Source: Kaiparowitsia sp041742695 (lineage in GTDB: Bacteria > Cyanobacteriota > Cyanobacteriia > Elainellales > Elainellaceae). Taken from it: 23,609 nt of DNA. Made by a program: the position numbers and the translations under genes. Below are positions 1-7,522 of the stretch, in pieces; within the stretch, counting starts at the first letter, position 1; the number at the start of each line of letters is the position of its first letter. The stretch covers positions 1 to 23,609 of the forward strand of contig JBGTOF010000450.1 of NCBI GenBank assembly GCA_041742695.1. Reading direction: 5' to 3'. Below the pieces are notes generated by a model. The model was not told where the DNA came from, did no database searches, and saw only the letters and a list, made by a program, of their open reading frames with translations.

Positions 1-708
1 CGACTCAGCAGAGGCCCAGACCTCTTGCCAAGACTCGATGCGCTGAGAGACATCCTGATGAGCATCGGTATCTTGGGGGATGCGCTGGGCAATGGCGATC
101 GCCCCCTGCAGTTCGCCGCGATGAAAGGTTTCATCGGCTATATCAAGAATGTCGTTGGCCCATTGCTGAATGTGGCGCTCTGCCTCTGGACGCATCGGAT
201 GATTTTGGGGCAGGTCGTTGACAGTGGCGATCGCCGCCAGCAGGTCATCTACCGTTTGCTTATTTGCGGCGAGCTGGGCGCAATAGAGCCGCAGCGACGC
301 TGATGAAGTAGGCCAGAAGGTCTCAGGACAGTTGGGCAACGACGGCAGCTTAAACAGCAGCGCCGCACTCAACCAGCCAACCCCCAGCACCGACGCTGAG
401 CCCACAAGCAGCAGCGACTGCCAGCTAGTAGCAGCACCTACGGTTTGCGTTACAACTCGCCGCAGCGGCGCGAACCGAGTCGCTTGGGGCGAATCCCGAG
501 GCTCAGGCATCCCAAATCCTTTGGGAGAGGAGGCTTGGGGCGATCGCCCAGATTGCTCCTTAGGCTGACGCTCTGCCTGACGGCTTGCCGGGGGGCGAAC
601 GGTCTTGGGCGGCACCGGGGGCACCGTCTGTGCCCACTGCTGGCTGCTTGGCTGGGGCGATCGCCGCGACGACTGCCTCGAAGTCACTCCCTTTCGCTCG
701 TTGCTCAT
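1..708 (-). CDS. Cyanobacterial one-TM membrane protein, N-terminal part (cut by window edge)
   Basis: Reading leftward from an ATG at 708 the frame stays open for 236 codons to the first base of the window, so the C-terminus is missing. Residues 1-80 are rich in Pro, Ser, Gln and Arg and look disordered. Residues about 98-120 form one hydrophobic helix. The next stretch reads LPSLPNCPETFWP, then LYCAQLAANKQTVDDLLAAI. From memory this matches a conserved cyanobacterial family often labelled 'chromosome segregation ATPase', but no ATPase motif is visible here, so I do not adopt that name. An AAGGA sequence lies somewhat far upstream of the ATG. The disordered head is probably cytoplasmic and the helical remainder on the far side of the membrane; that is inference. 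Function unknown. Confidence 0.8.
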   Translation of the reverse strand, partial: MSNERKGVTSRQSSRRSPQPSSQQWAQTVPPVPPKTVRPPASRQAERQPKEQSGRSPQASSPKGFGMPEPRDSPQATRFAPLRRVVTQTVGAATSWQSLLLVGSASVLGVGWLSAALLFKLPSLPNCPETFWPTSSASLRLYCAQLAANKQTVDDLLAAIATVNDLPQNHPMRPEAERHIQQWANDILDIADETFHRGELQGAIAIAQRIPQDTDAHQDVSQRIESWQEVWASAES

Positions 709-1019
709 ACCCGTTCATTCCTTACGCTGTCGTCTCTCGCCCCCATGCCCTCGGGGTAGAGAGCCTGCTGAATCTAAGGGGACATACTCTAGTCTGCCGC
801 CGCCGTTTAGAAAATCAACCGAACTCCTGAAGGCCAGAACCCGCAAGACATTCCCACGCTAGGCCTAACCGCCCTTACTCTAACGGTTAATTCTATGAGC
901 TTTCTAGCGTTTCGGGACGAGATTTATGCCGCCAATCACCGGGCGCGTCTAGAGAACCTGCGCAGGATGCCCGGAACATCGCCATTGAGACAGCGGGCGA
1001 TCGCCCCTGATCCCCATCC
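709..1019. other. Intergenic gap between the left-edge gene and hslO
   Basis: No convincing gene is seen. It holds the upstream region of the leftward gene at 708 and the 3' flank of hslO. A 42-codon rightward frame (895-1023) overlaps the hslO stop by four bases. It has no ribosome-binding site and no recognisable sequence, so I do not call it. A HIP1 site lies at about 997-1004. No clear terminator hairpin follows hslO. Confidence 0.5.
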
Positions 1020-1928
1020 TTAGCCGTTGCTCAACGCATTCGCCTTCAGATCTTCGATCAAATGTTCTAGATGGTCACTGTCAGCCTGATACACCTCATT
1101 GCAGAAGTGGCAGATGGCCTCTGCCCCATCATCTTTGGCAATCATGTCACGCAGTTCGTCTTCACCCAGCATCTTCAATGCACCCAGCATGCGGTCAAAC
1201 GAGCAACCACAGTGAAAGCGAAGCAGCTGTGTGTCTGAGAACACTTGAAGCCCCAAATCTCCCATCAGGTCTTCAAATATCTGCGGCAGCGTTTTTCCGG
1301 CTTGCAGCAGTGGCGTAAAGCCAGAGAGCCCCCCAATGCGCGATTCCAGCAGTTCTACCAAAGCCTCGTCGCGCGCGGCCTTGGGCAACACCTGCACCAG
1401 CAGCCCGCCCGCAGCGGTGGCTCCGTCTGGTTCCACAAACACGCCCACCACCAGCGCTGAGGGCGTTTGCTCTGAGGTCACTAAGTAGGACGCCACATCT
1501 TCCCCAATTTCGCCCGATACTAGCTCAACCGTGCTGGCGTAGGGATAGCCATACCCGACATCTCGAATCACATGCAGATAGCCGTTGCGTCCTACTGCTG
1601 CGCCCACATCAAGCTTGCCTCGGGCGTTGGGCGGTAATTCTATCGCCGGGTTATCCACATAGCCCCGCACGGTGCCGTCTAGTCCCGCATCCACAAACAC
1701 ACCGCCTAGGGGGCCATCGCCCTTCACGCGAATGTTGACCCGCGACCCCGCCCGCTTCATGCTCGAAGCGAGCAATAGCCCCGAAGTCATGGTGCGCCCC
1801 AGGGCTGCGGTAGCGACATAGGATAATTGGTGCCGCTGTCGGGCTTCATCAGTGAGTCGGGTGGTGATGGCACCCACGACTCGAATTCCACCCTCTGCTG
1901 CCGTTGCTCGAATAAGATGATCCGCCAT
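1020..1928 (-). CDS. hslO: Hsp33 redox-regulated molecular chaperone
   Basis: Encodes 302 residues, the usual Hsp33 length. The signature zinc/redox switch is intact near the C-terminus: C240-G-C242 and C273-H-F-C276 form the CxC...CxxC cluster. In known Hsp33 proteins these cysteines hold zinc when reduced and form disulfides under oxidative stress, turning the cytoplasmic protein into an ATP-independent holdase. The N-terminal domain shows typical blocks: LSYVATAALGRTMTSGLLL and the glycine-rich GYLHVIRDVGYGYPY. The ATG at 1928 is preceded by AAGG at about the right distance. It is a single-gene unit with no close neighbour on its strand. A protective chaperone against peroxide and heat would suit a photosynthetic cell. 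Very sure of the family. Confidence 0.97.
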   Translation of the reverse strand: MADHLIRATAAEGGIRVVGAITTRLTDEARQRHQLSYVATAALGRTMTSGLLLASSMKRAGSRVNIRVKGDGPLGGVFVDAGLDGTVRGYVDNPAIELPPNARGKLDVGAAVGRNGYLHVIRDVGYGYPYASTVELVSGEIGEDVASYLVTSEQTPSALVVGVFVEPDGATAAGGLLVQVLPKAARDEALVELLESRIGGLSGFTPLLQAGKTLPQIFEDLMGDLGLQVFSDTQLLRFHCGCSFDRMLGALKMLGEDELRDMIAKDDGAEAICHFCNEVYQADSDHLEHLIEDLKANALSNG

Positions 1929-2958
1929 GAACTGCCTTTACACTTCTTAATACTGTAATACTCACATCTTGCACCATTTTTGGTGTTGCTTAATCGGCTA
2001 AACCGGCAACACTTTGCGACTTGCGGTGACCCCAAGAAGGGAACTTCAACCGCAGCCCAATCTGATCGCCTCCCTGTCTTTGATGAATTCAACGAAAGAG
2101 AGGAACCTACATCAGGGGCGTCAAGAGCGTATCGACTGTTTCTATTCTAAGAGGTCTAGGCGGTAGGCTGGACAGCCTACGACCGTCGAACGGGAACGCC
2201 TAACGTAGGGGGTTTGGCCTATAGTACTGTCTTCTAGCGAGGCGATCAGAGCAGCCTTGAGGGGCGTTAAAATTCTGGGATCAGGCGGGCGATCGCCCAT
2301 CTCCATCGTCCCTGCGCCACTATTCTAGCGAGAGTCATTGGGTACAATGACCTCCTTGATCTAGGCTGAATCCGGGCTTGATGTGTAGCGAATTAAACCC
2401 ACAAGCTCAACCTAATAGCGATAGCACCACTCAACTCACATCAGACCACAGAAACCTGCGGTGTCTGGGTTTTAGAAACTGGGTAGGAACTTGACTGTAA
2501 TGCGCGTCACAAAAAATCCGATGCGATATAAGATCGAGGTGTTTGTCGGGGTTATCCCGAGTGTCATCTCTAGCGATGCGGATCTGCGCTCATCACAGGG
2601 TATGCCACCTCTAAACAATGCTTGCTAGCGCTTGGCTAACTGCTTAGCATGCGCCAGGTTTAGTTGAAACATTCCCGGATGCTGTGCGTCTGCGTCTGAA
2701 GCAAGTTCTTAGTTGCTGCATCGCGTCTAAGCCTGCTCAACCAGGTTGCAATTCCAGCAAGCTGCACCGCTGCAATTCAATTCAATAGATTTAAGACGAA
2801 TTAGCGCGTTGTCTTCCTGCAGGGCTAACGGTGTTTTAGCTGTTGCCGTAAGCCGATGTAGAGGGCGATCGCCCTGATAGAACTAGGCTATGTCTTGGCC
2901 TGAGCCGTCTGACGTCGCATCCCCTTGTCTGACTGCCCACCCCTTAGTGATTTTCTGG
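1929..2958. other. Long gap between divergent hslO and ppx
   Basis: About 1 kb with no supportable gene. It holds the upstream regions of both divergent genes. Just upstream of hslO, read leftward, two AGTATT copies lie 2 nt apart in an AT-rich patch that could be part of its promoter. Further in are a perfect 7-bp hairpin at 2163-2180, an imperfect hairpin near 2444-2468 followed by GGTTTT, and a HIP1-centred palindrome AGGGCGATCGCCCT at 2862-2875. I looked for tRNA T-arms and for tmRNA, RNase P and 6S landmarks and saw none. An unrecognised small RNA is possible. Confidence 0.5.
2163..2180. repeat. Short perfect hairpin in the hslO-ppx gap
   Basis: GTAGGCT (2163-2169), loop GGAC, AGCCTAC (2174-2180). 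The 7-bp stem has no T-tract on either side, so it is not an obvious terminator. It could be part of a structured RNA or a REP-like repeat. Confidence 0.45.
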
Positions 2959-4590
2959 ATGACTCCGTTGACTTATAGCAGAGAGCGTCTGTTAAGCCTG
3001 CCCCATTTTGCTCAAGATCGCATCCTCGCGGCCATTGATGTCGGCACAAACTCCATTCACATGGTGGTCGTCAAGATTCAACCCACCTTGCCTGCGTTCA
3101 CGATTATTGCCAAAGAAAAAGCAACCGTGCGGTTGGGCGATCGCGATCGCGACACTGGCAACTTGACGCCCGCTGCAATGGAGCGCGCCACCCTGGCGCT
3201 GCGACGCTGCCGAGAAATCGCCAAAAGCTTGAATGTGGAAGAAATCGTAGCGGTTGCCACCAGTGCCACGCGAGAAGCCCCCAACGGGCGCGACTTCTTG
3301 CAGCGTATTGAACAAGAATTGGGGCTCACCATTAATCTGATTGCAGGGCAGGAAGAAGCGCGTCGGATTTATCTGGGTGTGCTGTCCGGGGTGGAGTTCA
3401 ATAACCAGCCCCATGTGATTATCGACATTGGCGGCGGCTCTACTGAACTCATTTTGGGCGATGGGCATGAGCCGCGCACGCTAAGCAGCACAAAGGTAGG
3501 GGCCGTGCGGCTTACCGCCGAGTTGTTGTCTACCGACCCGATTAGCAACACTGAGTTTGCGGCCCTGCAAGCCTATGTGCGCGGCATGCTAGAGCGCCCT
3601 ATAGAAGAAGTGCGCCAAAACCTTCGCCCGGACGAGTTGCCCCGGTTGGTGGGTACCTCGGGCACCATTGAGGCGTTAGCCGCACTGCACGCCCGCGACA
3701 CACTGGGTACCGTGCCTGACCCGCTGCACGGCTATCAACTTACTTTGCGCGACTTGCGCGACCTGGTATCGCAGCTGCGCCGCATGGACTATGACGAGCG
3801 CTGCAATCTACCTGGGATGAATGATCGCCGAGCCGAGATTATTGTGGCGGGCGCGGTGATTTTGCTAGAGGCGATGTCGCTCCTAGATCTGAAATCAGTG
3901 ACGATTTGTGAGCGATCGCTCCGAGAAGGCGTCGTGGTGGATTGGATGCTGACCCATGGGCTGATTGAAGACCGACTGCGGTATCAAAGCTCCATTCGGG
4001 AGCGCAGCATTCTTCGGACTGCACAGAAGTATCATGTCAATCTGCCCTATGCCGAGTGCATTGCTCGCCATGCCCTGAGTTTGTTTGATCAAACTCAGGG
4101 CGTTTTGCATGAGTGGGGTGATGACGCCCGCGAACTGCTCTGGGCAGCCGCCATGCTGCACAACTGCGGGCATTACGTGAGCCATTCGGCCCACCATAAG
4201 CATTCCTACTATTTGATTCGCAATGGCGATTTGCTCGGGTTTACGGAAGTAGAGATCGAGGCGATCGCCAACCTAGCCCGCTACCACCGCAAAAGCTGCC
4301 CTAAGAAAAAGCACGACACTTACCGCAGCCTCGACAGCAAGTCCCATCGACTTATGGTGGATCAGCTCAGCCCGCTATTGCGGCTGGCCGTAGCGCTGGA
4401 TCGCCGTCAGATCGGGGCCATTCGTCAGGTGCAGGTGCATCATCAACCTGACGATGGCAAGCTGATGATGCATCTAGTGCCGCAAAATCCTCAGGATGAG
4501 TGCCTATTAGAACTGTGGGGACTAGATCAGAAAAAGAGCTGTTTTGAATCGACCTATGGGCTGAAGCTTGTGACCCTATTAGAGCGTTAA
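2959..4590 (+). CDS. ppx: Ppx/GppA-family exopolyphosphatase with C-terminal HD-like domain
   Basis: Cytoplasmic phosphatase of the ASKHA fold, removing terminal phosphate from inorganic polyphosphate and possibly acting on pppGpp. From the ATG at 2959 it is 543 residues. Visible signatures: phosphate-1 loop DVGTNSIHMVV (about 27-37), the acidic block GQEEARRIYLGVLSG that contains the expected catalytic Glu (about 130-144), and phosphate-2 loop DIGGGSTELILG (about 156-167). The C-terminal third is the HD-like helical domain of long Ppx proteins, with HSAHHKHSYYLIRNG; the classical HD position reads LHNCG. The frame stays open upstream to an ATG at 2890. I prefer 2959 because the family core begins about 20 residues later, but neither start has a good ribosome-binding site. 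No operon partner. Confidence 0.93.
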   Translation: MTPLTYSRERLLSLPHFAQDRILAAIDVGTNSIHMVVVKIQPTLPAFTIIAKEKATVRLGDRDRDTGNLTPAAMERATLALRRCREIAKSLNVEEIVAVATSATREAPNGRDFLQRIEQELGLTINLIAGQEEARRIYLGVLSGVEFNNQPHVIIDIGGGSTELILGDGHEPRTLSSTKVGAVRLTAELLSTDPISNTEFAALQAYVRGMLERPIEEVRQNLRPDELPRLVGTSGTIEALAALHARDTLGTVPDPLHGYQLTLRDLRDLVSQLRRMDYDERCNLPGMNDRRAEIIVAGAVILLEAMSLLDLKSVTICERSLREGVVVDWMLTHGLIEDRLRYQSSIRERSILRTAQKYHVNLPYAECIARHALSLFDQTQGVLHEWGDDARELLWAAAMLHNCGHYVSHSAHHKHSYYLIRNGDLLGFTEVEIEAIANLARYHRKSCPKKKHDTYRSLDSKSHRLMVDQLSPLLRLAVALDRRQIGAIRQVQVHHQPDDGKLMMHLVPQNPQDECLLELWGLDQKKSCFESTYGLKLVTLLER

Positions 4591-4716
4591 CCCGCGTGAG
4601 TGGGGCGATCGCCTAGCGATGTTTGTTAAAAATTCTTAGTGTTCCGCAATTTGTCTCTAATTCGCAGTAAGTTTGGTTCTGAAGCTTGTACTTATCTGCA
4701 TAGTAGGAATCTCAAT

Positions 4717-4821
4717 ATGGCAGCCTCCTATCTTCCTTCCATTTTTGTGCCCATTGTTGGCTGGGTCTTTCCAGCCCTAGTGATGGCGTTCCTCTTTATT
4801 TACATTGAGAGCGACGCGTAG
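4717..4821 (+). CDS. psaI: Photosystem I reaction centre subunit VIII (PsaI)
   Basis: A 34-residue one-helix thylakoid protein: MAASYLPSIFVPIVGWVFP, then ALVMAFLFIYIESDA. The IFVPxVGWVFPA core and the IExDA tail are diagnostic of PsaI. In photosystem I it sits beside PsaL and helps hold PsaL and the oligomer interface. The frame is open further upstream to 4639, but homology begins exactly at 4717 and AGGA at 4705-4708 gives a well-spaced ribosome-binding site, so the short start is chosen. psaL follows 149 bases later on the same strand, so co-transcription is likely, though psaL could also have its own promoter. Confidence 0.97.
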   Translation: MAASYLPSIFVPIVGWVFPALVMAFLFIYIESDA

Positions 4822-4924
4822 CATTTTACTAATGCTGCGGCGATGTGCTGCCTCTGGGCAGCCTCCCCTTAGTTAACTCTCATTGATAGTCGTTTAGAAC
4901 AGACGTTCTGAACCAGTGCTTAAG

Positions 4925-4963
4925 AGAGTTATTCAACAGAGTTGTTCAAGAGAGATATTCAAG
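4925..4963 (+). repeat. Three adjacent 13-nt direct repeats in the psaL leader
   Basis: AGAGTTATTCAAC (4925-4937), AGAGTTGTTCAAG (4938-4950) and AGAGATATTCAAG (4951-4963) follow each other with no gap. They differ at only a few positions. The last copy supplies the AAGG used as the psaL ribosome-binding site. They may be a binding site array, a leader RNA element or simple slippage. Confidence 0.75.
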
Positions 4964-4970
4964 GATGACG

Positions 4971-5450
4971 ATGGACGTAATTAAACCCGCTGGCGATCCT
5001 CAAATTGGCAATCTTGCCACCCCTATCAATTCCTCAGATTTCACCAAAGCCCTAATCAACAACCTACCGGCCTACCGCCCTGGGTTGTCGGCGCAGCGGC
5101 GCGGATTAGAAATTGGCATGGCGCATGGCTACCTGCTCTATGGGCCGTTTGCGCTGACCAGCCAATTTCGCAACACCGCCTATGGCCCGGTCGTAGGGTT
5201 AATTGAAGCCATCATTCTAGTGGTCATTTTGACACTCTGCCTGTCGCTTTACGGCGGTGTGGGCGTCAAAAAACCCATCGCGACAGTCACCAACCCCAAC
5301 CCTCCCGCTGCGCTCGGCACCTCTGAGGGCTGGAGCGAGTTTGCTGGGATGTTTTTGGTAGGTGGCATTGGCGGCGCAGCATTTGCCTATGTGGTGTTTG
5401 CCATTTTTAACTCTGGCGTGCTGCAAACCTTTGGCGACATTTTGAACTAG
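4971..5450 (+). CDS. psaL: Photosystem I reaction centre subunit XI (PsaL)
   Basis: A thylakoid membrane subunit that forms the centre of PSI trimers or tetramers and carries antenna chlorophylls. From 4971 it has 159 residues. Family marks: GNLATPI near the N-terminus, INNLPAYRPGLS, the chlorophyll-binding RGLEIGMAHGYLLYGPF, two hydrophobic helices (about 72-92 and 125-147), and TSEGWSEFAGMFLVGGIGGA. A start two codons earlier (4965) exists, but AAGG at 4961-4964 touches it directly, while it is well spaced for 4971. The loop between the helices (KKPIATVTNPNPPAALG) is longer and more proline-rich than in the Synechocystis protein as I recall it. Whether PSI here is trimeric or tetrameric cannot be read from sequence alone. 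Downstream partner of psaI. Confidence 0.96.
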   Translation: MDVIKPAGDPQIGNLATPINSSDFTKALINNLPAYRPGLSAQRRGLEIGMAHGYLLYGPFALTSQFRNTAYGPVVGLIEAIILVVILTLCLSLYGGVGVKKPIATVTNPNPPAALGTSEGWSEFAGMFLVGGIGGAAFAYVVFAIFNSGVLQTFGDILN

Positions 5451-5559
5451 CGTTCTAGCGTTGGCACGGGGCTTAGTGTGTCAGCACTCGGTTCCTGTTC
5501 TACGAGTGTCAGGTATCTTTCAGACCTTGTCCCCCTCCTTATGGTTTGGGCAAATCTGT

Positions 5560-5596
5560 GGTTACTCTGGCAACGTTAGCTCTGTCTAGAGTAACC
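5560..5596. repeat. 9-bp inverted repeat downstream of psaL
   Basis: GGTTACTCT (5560-5568) pairs perfectly with AGAGTAACC (5588-5596) across 19 nt. A smaller CACTCG/CGAGTG pair lies just upstream (about 5480-5520). No T-tract follows. It may be RNA structure in the psaL 3' region or a small-RNA element. Confidence 0.5.
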
Positions 5597-5642
5597 TATG
5601 ACCTCGTGTTGTGACTGGGTGACGCATCAGTTCAGCACATAC

Positions 5643-5680
5643 CTAAAGCCGTGCGACCTGCACGGCTTTAGCGTTGTTTT
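5643..5680 (+). terminator. Strong terminator-like hairpin after psaL
   Basis: CTAAAGCCGTGC (5643-5654), loop GACCT, GCACGGCTTTAG (5660-5671): a perfect 12-bp stem followed by CGTTGTTTT. It lies 190 bases past psaL and before the convergent VOC gene. It best fits rightward termination of psaI-psaL. The leftward flank has no T-run. Confidence 0.75.
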
Positions 5681-5811
5681 AGCCCTACGCTGTGGAAGCG
5701 AAACAACTCAACCCGAGCTGAATGGTTATCTTTGAGGGGAAATCTTGCTATGCCAGAACTCCACTAAGATACTTGCCCTCACCTATTCAATAGGTGGTTC
5801 ACTAAATGGCG

Positions 5812-6258
5812 CTAGTCAGTCATCTCAGCGGTACTAAAAATTGCGTCATCGTTCCCAAAGGCTTTGAACTCTAGCGCGTTGCCGCTGGGGTCGAGAAAGA
5901 ACATCGTAGCGTGCTCACCCACCTCACCCTGAAAACGCAAATAGGGCTCAATGATGAACGTAATTTGATGGGTTCGAAGGCGATCGCCCAATTTCGTCCA
6001 CACCGGCATGGGTAAAATCACTCCCCAATGCTGAACTGGCACCGCCCTGCCATCTACCAAATTTTTAGTCGGGAATTCTACCGGGGCATCTACCAAATGC
6101 GCCGTAATCTGATGCCCAAATAGGTTGAAATCTATCCAGCGATTGCTCTGCCGCCCCACCGCGCAGCCCAACACAGTCTCATAAAAATATTGGGTAGCTG
6201 CCAAATCCGTAACGGGAAACGCCACATGAAAGGGTCGTAGGGTTGCAGACATATCCAT
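5812..6258 (-). CDS. VOC-superfamily (glyoxalase/dioxygenase-like) protein
   Basis: 148 residues, one vicinal-oxygen-chelate unit. Beta-alpha-beta-beta-beta marks are visible: RPFHVAFPVTDLAATQYFYETVLGC at the front, VQHWGVILPM in the middle, and MFFLDPSGNALEFKAF at the end. The His in FHVAF, the His in QHWGV and the Glu in LEFKAF are at the positions that usually bind metal. Known family members include glyoxalase I, fosfomycin resistance proteins and extradiol dioxygenases; the substrate here cannot be told. Start alternatives are the ATG at 6258 and one two codons in (6252). No clear ribosome-binding site. It is transcribed alone, divergent from the pentapeptide protein and convergent with psaL. 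Confidence 0.87.
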   Translation of the reverse strand: MDMSATLRPFHVAFPVTDLAATQYFYETVLGCAVGRQSNRWIDFNLFGHQITAHLVDAPVEFPTKNLVDGRAVPVQHWGVILPMPVWTKLGDRLRTHQITFIIEPYLRFQGEVGEHATMFFLDPSGNALEFKAFGNDDAIFSTAEMTD

Positions 6259-6369
6259 TGTTCGTAGGTGCGGGTCAATATGGTTTGATGTCTTTTATAG
6301 CAGTTACGATCTGCTTAGCCTAACCCTTGAGTAGACTGGGAATGACACGTCAGCCTTACCTAGTATCCT

Positions 6370-7428
6370 ATGGCCTCACCTCAGTATTCTCTAGATAGAA
6401 AAGATGTCATGGCCTTGGCTACGGTTGCCACCTTTCTGGTTTTCATTGCTGCGGTTGTAGGCGTGTGGAGATCGGCCAGTGCCGCCAAAGATACCCGCAT
6501 CAGCCAGTTACTAAACCAGCGCGAGTGCGTCGGCTGCGACCTAGAGAACGTACATCTACGCAATGCCCGTCTACAAGACGTAAATCTGGAGTATGCCAAC
6601 CTGCGTGGAGCCGACTTGCAGGGATCTAGCTTAGTCGACGCCAGCTTAGCCGGAGTCGTGTTGGACCAAGCCAACCTAACCCAGGCCGACCTGCAGCAAG
6701 CGCATCTTAGCAATGCTCTACTCAGCCGCACACTTCTCGATCGGGCTAACTTGCGTGGGGTAGAACTCCGCAGCACCTATCTAGGCGATGCGTCATTGGT
6801 TCGCGCCGATCTGACAGATAGCTATTTAGAAGAGGCGGTCTTTAGTCGCGCTGACCTCAGCTATGCCACCCTATCGGGTGTACAAATGCTCGGAGCCAAT
6901 CTGGCAGAGGCAAACCTTAGCCACACAGACTTAACCAATGCTGACCTCCGCCGGGCCTACCTAGGCGATGCTCATATGCCCAATGTGCGTCTCAATAATG
7001 CGAATTTAACCCGCGCCAACCTATCTCGTGCCAACCTCAGTTCTGCCGATTTGCGCGGCGCCAAATTAGTCGGCGCAGACGTAGTTCGGGCTGATCTGTC
7101 TGGGGCCGACTTGCAACACACGAATCTGCAACGCACCAATTTAGCTCGCACCAACTTAAGTCAAGCTAACTTCCGCAATACCGATCTGCGCGGCGCCAAC
7201 CTCCAGCGTGCAAATCTAAGTCAGGCTCGGTTAGAGGGTGCAAATCTGGCAGATGCCAATTTGACGGATGCCAACTTAGCAGACGCCTACCTATGCAATA
7301 CCACCATGCCCGATGGGCAGATTGAACACCGCAGTTGTGCAGAGGACATTGCTAGCCAAGGCGCACGACCCGATCTATTGCCAGCAGATGCGATCGCATC
7401 GCCCATCACGCCATCTTCCGTAGAGTAA
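6370..7428 (+). CDS. Membrane-anchored pentapeptide-repeat protein
   Basis: 352 residues. A single hydrophobic helix (about 14-33) is followed by a short linker with a C53-V-G-C56 pair and then a long pentapeptide-repeat domain. The central Leu/Phe/Met/Val recurs every five residues from position 58 to 313 with no break in register: 52 consecutive repeats of the A(D/N)LXX type, enough for about 13 coils of a right-handed beta-helix. The tail (CNTTMPDGQIEHRSC, then about 30 residues) leaves the helix. Such proteins are abundant in cyanobacteria and mostly of unknown function; a few non-cyanobacterial ones bind gyrase. By the short N-terminal leader the repeat domain could face the lumen or periplasm, which is inference. 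A terminator follows at 7467-7500. Confidence 0.93.
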   Translation: MASPQYSLDRKDVMALATVATFLVFIAAVVGVWRSASAAKDTRISQLLNQRECVGCDLENVHLRNARLQDVNLEYANLRGADLQGSSLVDASLAGVVLDQANLTQADLQQAHLSNALLSRTLLDRANLRGVELRSTYLGDASLVRADLTDSYLEEAVFSRADLSYATLSGVQMLGANLAEANLSHTDLTNADLRRAYLGDAHMPNVRLNNANLTRANLSRANLSSADLRGAKLVGADVVRADLSGADLQHTNLQRTNLARTNLSQANFRNTDLRGANLQRANLSQARLEGANLADANLTDANLADAYLCNTTMPDGQIEHRSCAEDIASQGARPDLLPADAIASPITPSSVE

Positions 7429-7466
7429 CAAGCAGTCACGACTCAGATTGACCAATCTTAGGAGCA

Positions 7467-7500
7467 AACGGTGGTTCGCCTAAGGCAAGACCGTTCTTTT
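7467..7500 (+). terminator. Rho-independent terminator of the pentapeptide gene
   Basis: AACGGT (7467-7472) pairs with ACCGTT (7490-7495), with inner pairing TT-GCC/GGC-AA around a TAA loop. It is followed by CTTTT. It lies 39 bases after the pentapeptide stop and before the convergent exonuclease gene. Confidence 0.6.
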
Positions 7501-7522
7501 CAAGAAATTCTCTGAATAGAAT

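Noticed and set aside
895..1023. 42-codon rightward frame ending across the hslO stop
   Set aside because: No ribosome-binding site, no recognisable sequence, and a tail explained by the HIP1 site; too short to support alone.
1787..2092. Leftward frame overlapping the hslO start
   Set aside because: It shares bases with the N-terminus of the clear hslO gene in another frame and has no family resemblance.
2390..2480. Possible Yfr1-like or 6S RNA
   Set aside because: The landmark ACTCCTCACAC motif is not present and the hairpin is bulged; nothing specific supports a named RNA.
4626..4650. Possible RpaB HLR1 site upstream of psaI
   Set aside because: GTTAAAAA at the first half is good, but the second half (CTTAGTGT) fits poorly; only about 11 of 16 fixed positions match.
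4925..4963. Tandem 13-nt repeats as a CRISPR array
   Set aside because: Copies are adjacent with no spacers and are too short; no cas genes in the window.
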